Positions 25,011 through 37,019 of a DNA stretch of 64,000 nucleotides are shown piece by piece. A program made the translations under genes and the position numbers. Position 1 is the stretch's first letter. Every line of letters starts with the position of its first letter. The stretch lies in the NCBI RefSeq assembly GCF_026210795.1, contig NC_089441.1, positions 3,658,001 to 3,722,000 of the forward strand. Reading direction: 5' to 3'. This DNA is from Rhizophagus irregularis. Its lineage: Eukaryota; Glomeromycota; Glomeromycetes; Glomerales; Glomeraceae. A model generated the notes under the pieces. That model saw only the letters and a list, made by a program, of their open reading frames with translations. It had not been told where the DNA came from and did no database searches.

Positions 25011-27997
25011 TCATTCCTCCTCATCGTCATCATCATCATTGGCTTCTATTTCATCGTTATCATCGTCATCGTCATTTTCATCATTATCTCCAGTTTCATC
25101 TCCCTCATTATCATCTTCATTGTCTTCATTATTATTTTCATAGTCAATATCCATGTAGTTATTAACTACATCTCTCTCATCCTCATCATTATCCTCAGAA
25201 TCATTTCCTTTATTATCATTAAGGTTATCCTTTTCTAACTCTTCCACGATTTCATCATTCCCTATATTACTTTCACCATCATTATAATCATCATCGTTGC
25301 CTTTGACTGCATCGATCATTTCTTCATCTTCGTCTTCATCTTCACTTTCGTTTTCATCCTCTTCCAAATGTCCATTATCCAAATCACGATTTATAAATAC
25401 TTCTTGTTCTTCATCCGTTTCTTCTGTTCCAGAATCCTTCATAACAATACACTATTTAAATATTGGGTAGAACAAATGGTTTTATTTTAATTTCATATTT
25501 ACCTTTGCTTCATCTTCGTCGTCGTCGTCGCTTTCATCATCCTCATTTTCATCACTGCTCTCAATATAAGATAATATAGGATCATTAGAAGTATTTATAA
25601 CATCTTGTTGATGCATCGATACTTGTTGCATAACCAGGTCAAGACGTCCATAAAAATTCAATAATTTCTGGAAAACCATCACACGGGCATCTAACGTTTG
25701 ATAAAAATTTGAAAGTTTGCGAGTCAAATCTGGAATCTAAAAAATAAAAATGATGAAATTTAAATAAGTAATCTTTTTTAAACATGTTAGAGCTTAAAGT
25801 ACAAATAACATTAATAACATTTACCGTCATTAAATAAGTCATATGAAATAACAAAACTGCTTTAATCCATTGTAGAATATGTGCTCCTGCATTAGGCTTT
25901 TCTTGAAATCTTGTAATTGCTTTCTCAAGAAATGGTACAATATATTTTGTTGGTAATTTTTTCACTGTATTATTGATTATATCAGGATCTGTTTGCTCCA
26001 ATACGACCAAAATAAGTTGTTTATCATTCGAATGTAAAGCTTGAACAAGCATTTGTTGCACGGAGTGTCCTGTGAATTTCTTGAATTTGTGTTGTTCCGC
26101 TTCAGGCTTCTGGTTTGGATTATTCTCATCGTCTACCGTATTCAAGTCTTTTATCTCAATCTTCAATTGTTACCCAAATATTGATGATTACCAAAAAAAA
26201 GAAAACTTGTATTAATTAATCGGTTTATTCAAAATATATGATATAATAATAAATATTTAGTATATTACTTTATTTATATCTTCCAAACCTTCATTGTCAG
26301 GCGCGGTAATGTTGGGTAATTCATAGTTTGTTGTTCCTGTCACTTTGACTTTTGAATCATCATATAGCTTTTGTGTTTCTTGCTATTTGCGAGTTATATA
26401 ACATGATAAACATTAATATCGAATCGTTGGCAAACAAAAATGATTTATTTCATGTATTTACCAGGTTTCTAGCAGCTAAATCTGAATCATTCATTAAAAA
26501 TCCTGTCGGTTGATGACGCTTTAATATTATATCTTGAAAAGGTGTATCAACATTCTTACTTGTGAATTGCTAAATATATGTTAATACTTTTATCTTTTAA
26601 AGAAATTTAATAATTATCAAACATACCACTTTTTCAAAAGCTGGTTTTACGGTGCTCCCTCTAGCAACCATTATGCAACCCATCTCTTTATCCTCTTCAT
26701 TTTCAACAAAACAAGCGGAGAGTATAGGTATTATATCTGCGCCATCTTCGTTAAGAAATTTTATCTGACCTTCAGCTTTGTGGGTTGTAAACCGTTTCTT
26801 TCTTTTGTTCTGCAGTGTTGTGTCATTTGATAATGAAGATGTAATATCTTTAAATATATATAATACACCAGCTTCAGAGACTGCTAAAACAGTGTTCATT
26901 TTAGAAATCGAAAGATTTGTGATGTTTTCATCCAGGGTCAAAGCTGTATTTAAAATATAAGAATTACATATATAAAATTTTTATTCGGAAGATTTAAACC
27001 ATATTTTCTTCTCTAGAATTTACCATCCAGGTTGCCATTATCTTGGCACTTCCAAATATTTATAAATCGATCATGCTCTGCGGAAGTTATAAATAGTTCA
27101 TCTTTCGCCGAAAACATAATATTAGTGATCCTAGTCGCGTGACCAGTAAAGGTTTTATGAATTTCCTTAGATTGCAGATCCCACATTATAATACTATGTC
27201 CTACTGATAATAATTTAGTTTCATCATGTGATAGACCAAGTTTGTATTTCGTCATTTGCGAACCAACATTCCATTTACTAAAAATTTTAAAGAAAAATTG
27301 TTATCCACACAAATCAATCTAATAAGAAATGATTTTGAAAATATCATACCTAATGACACTTTCATTATCAATATTCCATTCCACAATGTTCATATCTTCA
27401 CCACAAGAATAACCCTTTTTACAATCTTTAGTAAAAATAAAGTCATTAATTGGTGATGTATGCGTTCCACTTAAAGTTTTTATAATGGATCCATGTGAAA
27501 TAGAATAAATTATTATTGATCCAGTTTGTGACCCTAGTGCAATTACTTTAATACATTGTTCATTTTCAGATGAAAGCTTCTTTTTCTTTTTCGGCGAAGG
27601 TGTATCCTATAAGTTGTAATGAGTGTAATTAGAAATTAACTTTCAATTATAAAAAAACGGAAAAGCGTAAAATTTAAACCGCATTCCCGCAATACACATG
27701 CCTTATTCGACTTACAACTTTTTTATTTAAATCTATTTTCCCCCAAGTCAAGCAATTAAATTTTTCTTCGGATTCTGAAGAAAAATCGTTAATAACTGTT
27801 CCAGCATGCGTATCGAATACTCTCAATCGATGACGATCTACACTTTGAGTAACTAATGCGAAAAAGTCTGCATTAGGAGTATCAAATCGCGCAAGTAAGG
27901 GTTCAATAAGTATTGCATTACGATTTGACTGTTCCACAAGTTTATTAGAATGCGGTGTTTTTACGTTGCTTAACTTTCGCCTTTCTTTTTTGCCCAT
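25011..27997 (-). CDS. UTP5: U3 snoRNP/SSU processome protein Utp5 (WDR43 homologue)
   Basis: Nucleolar subunit of the t-UTP/UTP-A module, needed for rRNA transcription and 18S rRNA processing. Exons (minus): 27997-27716, 27606-27350, 27277-27024, 26943-26627, 26569-26462, 26392-based acceptor at 26382 to 26269, 26160-25825, 25736-25503 and 25436-25011, giving 775 aa. The N-terminal half is a WD40 propeller (FDTHAGTVINDF, LSGTHTSPINDFIFTKD, TFTGHATRITNIMFSAKD, SEHDRFINIWK-like elements). A Utp12-type helical domain spans about residues 455-600 (MLVQALHSNDKQLILVVLEQ, LPTKYIVPFLEKAITRFQ, WIKAVLLFHMTYLM, YQTLDARVMVFQKLLNFYGR). The last 160 residues are almost entirely Asp/Glu/Asn, a nucleolar-style acidic tail. 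N-terminus MGKKERRKL is basic. The acceptor at 26161-26162 is the weakest junction. Utp5/WDR43 is preferred to other UTP-A WD proteins because of the WD40 plus Utp12 plus acidic-tail order. Confidence 0.9.
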
Positions 27998-28192
27998 CTT
28001 TATTTATTTTTGAATTTTTTTGATCAAAAAAAAAAATTTTTTTTATTGCATTTATTTGCATTTACTGATTTGATCTGCGAATCACAATCGATTATGTAAG
28101 GAGTGATTAAGTGTATATAAATCCTTATTAACTTTTCCGCTTTAAAAAGTTGGTTACTTACTTGTATCTTGTAGATCTACGAAGTTACAACT
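27998..28192. promoter_or_regulatory. divergent promoter region, UTP5 / RBM42
   Basis: A 195-bp shared upstream region between divergent starts. An A-run abutting a T-run (about 28025-28042) resembles the AAAAATTTT core of the yeast ribosome-biogenesis RRPE motif, but such strings are common in this genome, so this is weak. Confidence 0.45.
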
Positions 28193-29167
28193 ATGTCAGG
28201 TTCGAATCAGCAACACGTTCCATATGGCTACGACACTAATACTTATGTTCCTAGTACAGCTGGAACAATTCCGTCTACCGATCAATCATATTATGGATAT
28301 GATTATACGTATTCCTCCAATTCACTTTATCAAAACAATATGACTTCAAGCGGATATGAAGGGTACGCCGACTATTCTGCTTATAATGCTAGTTCTTACT
28401 ATTATCCTTCAACAGGAGGAACAACAACAACATCAACTTCAACAGCTACTGTAGTTGAGGCTCCTCCAACTATGATTAACCCTACAGTTTCTTTGTCTTC
28501 TACTGCTTCAATTAATAACAAATCTGGACATAATCAGCATCAACAGGATAGAAGAATGAGCTTCCATGGCCCAATGAAAGATGAAACAATGTCTGGAACT
28601 AATGAACAATCAGGGATGAGTAGTGGTAATAAACAGCAATCTTCGAAGAAAAAACAAAAAACTATTATTAGAGCTGCAGGTGGTGAAGTCTGGGAAGATC
28701 CAACCTTATTGGAATGGGATTTGAGTAAGTTTATTTATTACTATAAATTATATGTAAATTATAATTATATAACTAATAGGTTTTTCTTTCAAAACAGATG
28801 ATTTTCGTTTATTTTGTGGTGATCTCGGTAATGAAGTTACTGATGATGTTCTATACAAAGCTTTTAGCAAGTACCAATCTATTCAGAAGGCTAAAGTTAT
28901 ACGAGATAAAAGGACAGGTAAAAGTAAAGGATATGGGTTTGTTAGTTTCAAAGATGCTGATGAATTTGTGAAAGCATGGAAAGAAATGAACGGTAAGTTA
29001 TTATTTTATCATTCACTAAAAAAATGAAAAAAGTTTAATAATGTGTTAACTTTGTTTTACATTTAATAGGCAAATATGTCGGAAACAGACCAATAAAATT
29101 ACGAAAGAGCACATGGAAAGATAGGAATATAGACGTTAAAAATAAAAAACATCATCCTTATAAATAA
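28193..29167 (+). CDS. RBM42: RRM protein, RBM42 homologue
   Basis: RNA-binding protein; RBM42 family members associate with mRNA and the spliceosome. Exons 28193-28724, 28798-28992 and 29070-29167 give 274 aa. Residues 1-150 are Tyr/Ser/Gln/Thr-rich and probably disordered. The block AAGGEVWEDPTLLEWD (about 161-176) immediately before the RRM is diagnostic of RBM42. The RRM (about 179-257) has RNP2 LFCGDL and RNP1 KGYGFVSF, with NEVTDDVLYKAFSKY and IRDKRTGKSKGYGF between. The end GKYVGNRPIKLRKSTWKDRN, also typical of the family, is followed by a short basic tail. It diverges from UTP5 and ends 317 bp before an unrecognised minus-strand gene's stop. Confidence 0.93.
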
Positions 29168-29484
29168 AAATTAATACTTTTAAATTTTAATAGCTTTATG
29201 ACGATATGAGATACGCTTGACACGCATATCAACACGATTCTATATTCTAAATTATATGTTCATCAAAGATATTTGATTTGATCTTTTATCGGGTAAATAT
29301 CAATTTTTATAATAAAAAGCAATTTATATTTCTTTGCTGAAAATATTCTATTAACATTTCGCCCATTAGATGTATCTCCATTCAACTTTTAAATTCAATT
29401 TATTTATGAAATAAAAATTATTTATTTATTTATTTAACAATTTAAATTTAAATATTATTAAATTAAGAGAATCATACCTCACAT
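29168..29484. other. convergent intergenic spacer
   Basis: Spacer between the RBM42 stop and the stop of the downstream minus-strand gene. AT-rich with an ATTT repeat near 29415-29435; nothing else seen. Confidence 0.5.
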
Positions 29485-29922
29485 TCAATCCTTCTCAACA
29501 GATCGAATTACTTCATCAATAAAAGCGTTTATGTTGAAATTGTCAAGTTGATAAGGAAGTGTAAATTCTACTTTAGCATCATGTAAACGTTTTATAAAAC
29601 CTTTTAAGTTTGTAACTCGACTTTCCGCTTCTTGAAATTTTTTTGGAGGAATTTTTGCACGAATTTCCGCAACGTTTATAGGTCTTGTTGTGGAAGTCAA
29701 CGCGAGTTCTTGAATGTCTTTAGCAATTTCAAGCAGTCTTTCAAGTTGGTAACATCCCCGACAAGCTGCTGCCCTGATATCTGAAGGTCCTGGGGAATTA
29801 TAACGAGCAACAGCGGCTTTCTGATCAATTTCTGACGGACTTAACTCAGCTTGTATGAAGTTTGGATCTGAAGTATCAATTCGAGCCTTTCCATAATTCT
29901 TGAATGGAATTTGTTTAGACAT
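29485..29922 (-). CDS. conserved-looking small helical protein, function unknown
   Basis: I do not recognise it. The single exon encodes 145 aa from the chosen ATG (MSKQIPFKNYGKARIDTSDP). The protein looks real: balanced composition, no low complexity and mostly amphipathic helix. One Cys pair (ACRGCYQLERLLEIAKDI) lies near residue 55, followed by INVAEIRAKIPPKKFQEAES and a helical C-terminus (FIDEVIRSVEKD). An in-frame ATG 87 bp upstream would add 29 basic and hydrophobic residues (MFTCMILNSRAIFKGIIQLF...), which could be a mitochondrial presequence or membrane anchor. I prefer the downstream start because the upstream part is richer in rare hydrophobic runs. It lies head-to-tail with bL9m, whose stop is 162 bp upstream of this start. 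No function is proposed. Confidence 0.7.
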   Translation of the reverse strand: MSKQIPFKNYGKARIDTSDPNFIQAELSPSEIDQKAAVARYNSPGPSDIRAAACRGCYQLERLLEIAKDIQELALTSTTRPINVAEIRAKIPPKKFQEAESRVTNLKGFIKRLHDAKVEFTLPYQLDNFNINAFIDEVIRSVEKD

Positions 29923-30083
29923 GTGAAAATTATTTTGGAGGATGAAGCGAAATAGCTGAATTATACCTTTGAAAATCGCACGCGAATTTAAAATCATACA
30001 CGTGAACACATGAAAATTATGTAATACAAATTCAGATTGGCTGTATCATTTAATTGATCCCAAAGTACATACATATATCAAGT

Positions 30084-31027
30084 CTATTCATCTGAAGATA
30101 AATTTTTTGTTCCTTGAAATCCGATTGATGGTTTCACAATAATTTTTACGGAAATTGTATGTTGAATTTCACGAAAATGGAATAAACATTTATAATCTCC
30201 AGTCCGATTGATTTCACTTGAATTAGTTTCATGAAATTCAATATCATCCAAATTCAAGGAAATAAAATATTCACTTTTAATTCGATTTAAAATGTCTTCA
30301 AGTTTCACGGAGTTTCTAAGTTCAGTAGGGTTATTGGCATCACCGTCCAAATCACATTCAAAAGTTAAAGAAGGAATATGATTAAGGATTGCAATTTTCT
30401 TTTGTGTTTCTTTAAAATATTTCAGCACCTTTGGAGCATTATTTTTTTTATCCTTCATATACAAAACACGAAATTAGTTACTTGAATTAAATGATTTGAA
30501 ATTTCATTGAATTATAAAATTGACATACAACGTATGATTTTCCAAGAACAGCCAGTGTAATTTGTCCTCCTTTAGATATTTGATGTATCTGCGAAGGACC
30601 CTCTGATTGAAGCAACTTGTTTTTTCCTTTTGTTGGTATGTAATAATTTGCCTTCCGATTTGGATACAAATCGTTTCTCATATAACCTTCATAAATATTA
30701 ATTAATAAATTTATACGAATTTATTTTAAATTTCAAAATTTAAAATATTACCAGGCTTGACTTTTACAATGTTGCCTACATTAAGAGAGAAATATTTGCT
30801 CTATAAGCATTAGTTACATTTAAAATGCACGTGCGTTATTTTTAACAACCTTCATTTCCAAGATTTTTAACATGTTCCAATAATTCTATTGATACTTTTC
30901 TATATCTAACAGCTCTACTAAAAATTTTTGAATCTAACAAGTTAACAAATAGATTCGCTGATTTATTAGAAATAATTTGTGCGTTTCTAAATGTTGTTAG
31001 TGTACGATTCGATAATAATGTTGACAT
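30084..31027 (-). CDS. mitochondrial large-subunit ribosomal protein bL9m
   Basis: Structural protein of the mitochondrial large ribosomal subunit. Exons 31027-30850, 30775-30752, 30686-30529 and 30452-30084 give 242 aa. Residues 1-40 are Ser/Thr/Arg/Asn-rich with few acids, a likely presequence. The bL9 N-domain follows: KVSIELLEHVKNLGNEGN, then IVKVKPGYMRNDLYPNRKA and NYYIPTKG, matching the bacterial pattern V-LL-DV-LG--G----V--GYARN-L-P-G-A. Unlike bacterial L9, the C-terminal part is extended and only weakly similar, with an Asn/Asp-rich middle and IKSEYFISLNLDDIEF near the end. The exon carrying NIVKVKPG is just 24 nt. Family assignment rests on the N-domain; in yeast the counterpart is MRPL50. 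It is divergent to the citrate synthase gene. Confidence 0.87.
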
Positions 31028-31499
31028 TTTTAATTAAAAAAAGATGAAACGTGCAGATTCTTTTTTAATTTTAAACATGATATCGGACGTTATCGGATCT
31101 ATTTTCGGTAATTCTGGCCGAAATTGCGAATTCTTTTACCCGTTGAATTTTGATTATCTGAATATGATGTGGAGTATCATATGCAGAATTGCAGATTGCG
31201 TTTTGGATGTTTTTTGATGTTTTTGATGAATAATTAAGATCAATTCATTTTTGATAAGTATATAAAAATGGAAATCATTGATGTATAACAAACTAAGCGA
31301 CGCACTTTAAGACTACTTTAAGACTACTTTAAGAATATGTCATAAATACCGGTCTTTACCGAAAATTTTGATGTGCATTATCAAATATAAATATCTGTTC
31401 ATTTATTTTTTAGATCAGAAATACCAGGAATTTTTTTTCTTATAAGAAGATAAATTATTTTTCCCCAAATTATTATAATTTATAAAATATAATTATAAA
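31028..31499. promoter_or_regulatory. divergent promoter region, bL9m / citrate synthase
   Basis: A 472-bp region between divergent starts of two mitochondrial-protein genes. It holds three tandem copies of a CTTTAAGACTA-type unit (about 31305-31335) of unknown role. Shared regulation of the two mitochondrial genes is inferred from layout only. Confidence 0.5.
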
Positions 31500-33563
31500 A
31501 TGACTTTTCTACATTCAGTTTCTCGCGCTTCTTTTGGGTTATCAAAGGTTTTATATGATATTTTAGTTCTTTTAGTTCTAAAAGTTATCGAGAGAAACAA
31601 ATATTTTTTATAAGAATGTAATGCTTATTTGTATATGGCTTAATGGTTTATTTCTAGACAGTAGCCGCTAAACCTTTGTCAACAACACTATTTTTGACAA
31701 GACAACTTTATCCTCCTACAATTACTGGTGCTATTCGGTATTTGCACGCCTCAAAACCTAAAGTATGTATGAAACAAGGATTATCGTAAATATTATTTAA
31801 AGGTTCGATAATTAAATATTTAATTAAATATTCAAATAATATTTTCAAATTTGACTGCCTAATAATTTTCTTTCCTATTGCAAGTTAAATATTTCAAACT
31901 TATATACGTGTAATTTATTTATTTTTTATTAAAGACTCTTAAAGAACGACTTGAAGAATTGATTCCATTAAAACAAGAAGAGGTAAAACAAGTAAAAAAA
32001 GAACATGGTGCCAAAAGTTTAGGAAATGTAACAGTTGATATGGCTTATGGAGGCATGAGAGGTATCAAAGGTTTGATCTGGGAAGGTTCAGTGTTAGATC
32101 CTGAAGAGGGTATCGAATTTAGAAACTTCACTATACCCGAATGTAGACAAAAACTCCCAACAGCAGATGGTGGTGAAGAACCATTACCAGAAGGATTATT
32201 TTGGTTATTGGCAACTGGAGAAGTTCCAACAAAAGAGCAAGTTAAATCTTTATCAGCTGAATGGGCAGCTAGAGCTTCAATTCCTTCATTTGTTGAAGAA
32301 TTAATTGATAGATGTCCGAATACTTTACATCCAATGTCGCAATTTTCTTTAGCTGTGACTGCTTTACAACATGATTCTAATTTTTTTAAAGCGTATCAGT
32401 CCGGTGTTAATAAGAATGAGTATTGGCAATACGTTTATGAAGATGCCATGGATTTAATTTCAAAATTACCAAATGTTGCTGGCAGAATTTATAGAAATAT
32501 TTATAAAGATGGGAAAGTCCCTCCTATTGAAATGGATAAAGATTATTCTTATAATTTTGCCAAAATTCTTGGCTATTCAGATAAAGATTTTGTGGAATTA
32601 TTAAGACTTTATCTTACAATTCATTCTGATCATGAAGGTGGAAATGTATCAGCCCATACTATGGTAAATAACTTCGTTTATTATTTATTATTATAAGGGT
32701 CTACTTTATTTTTATTTGCTATTAAAAAAATTCTTTTATAATTTAGAGACTTGTTGGAAGTGCACTTTCTGATCCTTATATCTCATTTGCGGCTTCTCTT
32801 AATGGTTTAGCAGGTCCACTACATGGGTGAATGTTGCAACACTATTTAATTTATCTAGTGCTTACGCATTTAGTTAATAACAATAATAATAATAATTTTT
32901 GAAATTTTAAAGCCTTGCTAATCAAGAAGTCATTCGCTGGATTCTTAAGATGAGAGACGCGATTGGTGAGTCACCAAGTGATGAAACTGTCAAAGAATAT
33001 GTTTGGAATACTTTAAAATCCGGTACAGTCGTACCCGGATATGGTCATGCAGTTCTCCGTAAGACAGTAAGCACAAAAAGATTTTTTTTTTTTGTAAATT
33101 AGGAACTATAAATTAAACTTAACTCTTATTTATTTTAACTATTGTAGGATCCACGCTATACAGCTCAGTATGAATTTGCATCAAAGCATCTTCCAGATGA
33201 TCCTCTCTTTAAATTAGTCAAGCAGCTTTATAAAATTGTACCAGGTGTTTTACTTGAGCATGGCAAAACTAAAAATCCTTGGCCCAATGTTGATGCTCAT
33301 TCTGGTGTATTATTACAGCATTTTGGTTTAGTAGAGCAAAATTATTATACTGTATTATTTGGTGTTTCAAGATCATTAGGTGTTTTAGCTCAAATAATTT
33401 GGGATCGTGCTTTGTAAGTATATTTCAATACTAATATCAACTTTATTATTATTAAGAATTCTAATTGGTACATATTTCTTATATTTATAGGGGATTACCA
33501 ATTGAACGACCAAAATCTTATTCTACCGAGTTAATCAAAAAGATGTTTGAAGAACATAAATGA
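31500..33563 (+). CDS. CIT1: citrate synthase, mitochondrial
   Basis: Condenses acetyl-CoA and oxaloacetate to citrate, the entry step of the TCA cycle. Exons 31500-31547, 31658-31762, 31935-32663, 32747-32826, 32913-33066, 33148-33413 and 33491-33563 give 484 aa. The first about 50 residues are Ser/Arg/Thr-rich without acidic residues, so a matrix-targeting presequence. The body is type I (eukaryotic) citrate synthase: [50 protein letters not shown]. Catalytic His lie in [12 protein letters not shown] (about residue 292) and [17 protein letters not shown] (about 340), and the catalytic Asp lies in [14 protein letters not shown] (about 395). The absence of a visible C-terminal SKL-type signal argues for the mitochondrial rather than peroxisomal isoform. 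The intron 1 donor (GTTTTA) is atypical; all others are standard. Confidence 0.98.
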
Positions 33564-34411
33564 ATAACAGCATTTTATTCAATTAATTTTACCTACAACC
33601 TATTAATAATAGTTTATTAAATAATAGTTACTTACATATTCTTCTATAAATGTCATTATATAGAACTTGATTTTTCTTTTAACAGAAAGTTATTTTCCAC
33701 TTATACAGTGCATTTTTTATTTTATTAATTCTATTATTTTAAATGTTCGTATTTGTTCAATGAAAGTATAAATGATTATTAATCTATTGTCATTTTGATA
33801 TTACTTAATACATATTGTAAATATATAGTTCTTTAAATTGAATAATCATACACAATAATGTTCAAAGTATCATTTAAGATTAAATTTGCACTAAAGGTTT
33901 TTTTTACATGAATAAATTTTAAATTATTAGTTTAGTTAAAGGAAAAAATTATTATTCATCCATATTACTAATAACTTAATATAATTATATTACAGGCAGA
34001 ATTTGAATTAAATAAAGTAAATAGATTATAGAAGACTATTTAATCATTTATTTATTATATTATAAAATAAAAGGTTAATTATTTTATTATATAAAAAAAC
34101 TTTATAACAGTTTCTTCAATATTTAAAGATATTAGTTTAATATAATTAAAATATAATATACAGCCATCTTTTTATTTTGATTCTTTTTATTAAAAATAAA
34201 TATAAATAATATAAAAGCAATACTTATTATCATCTAATAATAGATTATTTTTAACTATATAGGTTCATATTAAATATTCAATTAAAAAAAAAAGAATTAT
34301 ATTTTATATTTTAAATTGGTTTGATTATTTAAATTGAAATAAGAAATTGTAAACTCTATGCACAATATTATTTAAATTTGCAAATAAAAGATTTCTAATA
34401 TAATAAAATAT
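33564..34411. other. 848-bp convergent spacer
   Basis: AT-rich DNA between the citrate synthase and UTP18 stops. No gene, RNA or repeat was recognised; presumably 3' UTRs and terminators. Confidence 0.5.
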
Positions 34412-36771
34412 CTATGCATTTGGATAAGAGAGTAACCTATATAAAAGTGCTTTACCTTTTTCATTACCTATGGTAATATAACCACTATTAGGTGAAAAAT
34501 CAAAGCATTGAACATAACCTAAAGGATTTGCTATATTTGGCCAGTTTGGAAATACATTGAATGAAGGTAAATGAACCTAAAAGAAAAAATTAACAAATTA
34601 ATTAAATAGTATATATAAATTTTCTTTTTTAATAATAAGATTTGCTTTATTAACCATTTTTAATTGATCTCTTTTAGAATGACTTGAGATTCCAAGTATC
34701 TGAGTGTCATGATTGAACTTCATATCATGAACACTAGTTGTTAAGTTCATTATAGATTTCATAGGTTTTGGATTTGTTGAAGACAGACAGGAATCATCAT
34801 AAATATTAACAATACCGGAATGTGAACTTAAGAAAAAAATAAAACATTATTAGATAACATATAACAAAAGAATGATTGTAAATTAAATCTTACCCGATAG
34901 CAAAATAATCATTATTCCTGGACACTGCTATTTTTTTAGGTTTATATCCACCTTCATCCGCAAAGCAATGCACAACTTTACGTGCACCTACATCCCATTG
35001 ATAGATTGTAGCATCTTTACCGGCTGAAAATAAATATTTGCCATCACTAGACCAAGCAGCTGCATCTGCAGAACCATTCATTTTCAGGTTGGCAACTTGC
35101 TGTTTTGTCTGATAACTAACCAATGTTAAATAACCATTACTTCCTATAAACACGATATATTTTCCGCACGGAGATATCAAAAAATTCTCTCGAGTTTTAT
35201 CCTCCGTCCCAAATATCCCTTGAGATCTATCAATACTTCCTGCCTCAATATTATATATATAAAAATACTTTCGTCGTCCAGATATTATAATTTCAGAACC
35301 GCTAGGATTAAATTCTGCTCTTAAAATCGGTAAATCATTGAAAATCACTGATTGGATTTTTGGGTTTTTCTTGCCATCCACCTTTATTCGTTCAGTGATA
35401 ATGGAAAATTATTACGCATATTTGAAATATATTAAAACAAATATTTGATATTTAGAAACAAACCTGGAATAATCGTATTGTTTTATCTAATCCTGCAGTC
35501 ATTATTACTTGCGAATTTGGGTGAAATTTCAATGATTGAATTGCACACTAATGATAGAATATGAAATAAAATTAATAAAATTCGCGAATTTATGTTTAAT
35601 ATTATAATATCTGTTAGGAGATTAAATGAAAAAATAGACAACTTGTGAATACGCTGCTCGGTTAGCATCTTGCATCCGGTAAATTTCAAGCTTGTTTGCC
35701 TTTAATTTCCATCTTGAATTCACACCGGACTTTACTAACGATTCATCAATATCTTTGTTTAGAACATCTATCTTTTCTATATCAGACGAGTCTCCATCGA
35801 AAATTTCACTTTCAGTTCGTCTTTTTCGTTTGGATGGTACAATGGCCCAATTTGGTGTTGGATGAAGTTTTTCAAACCTTTAAAAATGATTTAAAATTTT
35901 ATGTAAGAATTATTTTCAATCAGAAGTATTAATATTTTAAAAATTAATTACTGGTTTCTTAATCTCTTTTCATATTGATCGCCGGATATTATATCTTCTT
36001 CTTCGGTTGTTCTTAACTTTTTCAACCTATTTTTACTTTTTAGGGAAACGGTGATATTCTCATCATCAGAATCTTGCCATCCACCATCAATTTCAAGTAT
36101 CGGTTCACTATTTGTCTCTATTGAATTTAATGGCATTAAAATTAATATATGAGCAAAAAGAAAAAGATTATAAAATCATAAATACTTCTATTTTTCATTT
36201 CTGATTCTTTGCTATTGCAATCATCAACTAAATGATCATTCTCTTCCGTGTTCATATTATCATTAATATTTTCATATGTTTCGGGTGAAATATCGATAGA
36301 GTAAGGTACTGGCGATACAGTATCGAAAGCGTGTAGCTTTGGTAGTAACATTTAATCAATTGAAAAAAAATATATTTATGCATATTATGTGTTAAATATA
36401 ATGATAGAACTTACGTTATTTTCCGCATTTTCAGTGGGAGTTTCAAATTCTTCGCCTTCCTTGGCTGACGACTCCACCTGTTTTGACACATTATCCTTTT
36501 GCCTAACGTTCTGTCTCGCACCACCCTCTGATTTGTATAGGTCTTCAAATACCAATGCCTCCAGTTCTAATTCCAATACTCCTTTCGGCGGAGAACCTCT
36601 GTGCTTTTGCCGTAATTCACTTAAGTCAATGAATTTATCAGCTAACGCGTCGAGAGGATTGTACCGTTCATCTTTTTCTATATTATTATTTTTGTTACTT
36701 TCGTTTTTTTTTAATAATGCAGACGCATTGTTGTTATTCAGTTTCTTTGCTCTTTTCCTTTGCTTAGGCAT
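34412..36771 (-). CDS. UTP18: U3 snoRNP/SSU processome WD40 protein Utp18 (WDR50)
   Basis: UTP-B subunit of the small-subunit processome; in yeast it also recruits the exosome helicase Mtr4. Exons (minus): 36771-36415, 36336-36186, 36117-35952, 35877-35643, 35547-35464, 35381-34894, 34826-34655 and 34576-34412, giving 605 aa. The N-terminus is basic and Asn/Lys-rich (PKQRKRAKKLNNNN). It has the Utp18-typical block LVFEDLYKS (about residue 86), an acidic linker, then RLRNQFEKLHPTPNWAI, the conserved stretch that precedes the propeller. WD40 repeats fill about 275-605: LKFHPNSQVIMTAGLDKTIR, LRAEFNPSGSEIIISGRRKY, FIGSNGYLTLVS, SSDGKYLFSAGKDATIYQWD and a terminal GYITIGNEKGKALLYRL. A canonical AIM motif for Mtr4 was not confidently placed. 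Divergent with Cbp3 over 248 bp. Confidence 0.92.
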
Positions 36772-37019
36772 TTTGAACGGCAAAAAAAAAATTATTAATC
36801 TTCGAATCACAAGGGCAACACCCGAGGAAAATCCGCAACTTCGGGCAGAATTATAAACTATCGGCGCAGCGAATTTCTATATTAAGTAATGTCGGCTCTG
36901 TCTGATGCCATCGCAGTCATCTTGACTAGAAGATTATCAAAAAAAAAATTTTCACAATTTTAGTACTCGAGTTATTTGGTATAATCACTTCAATATAAGG
37001 ATAGGCCGCTGTAATCAGC
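36772..37019. promoter_or_regulatory. divergent promoter region, UTP18 / CBP3
   Basis: A 248-bp upstream region shared by two divergent genes. AAAAATTTTC at about 36944-36953 matches the yeast RRPE core expected for a ribosome-biogenesis gene such as UTP18; the genome's AT content makes chance likely. Confidence 0.45.

Noticed and set aside
24978-25238. Ile-rich hydrophobic plus-strand frame
   Set aside because: It is the antisense of the Asp/Glu-rich tail of UTP5.
36389-36856. 155-codon plus-strand frame
   Set aside because: Antisense to UTP18 exon 1, which is supported by family motifs.
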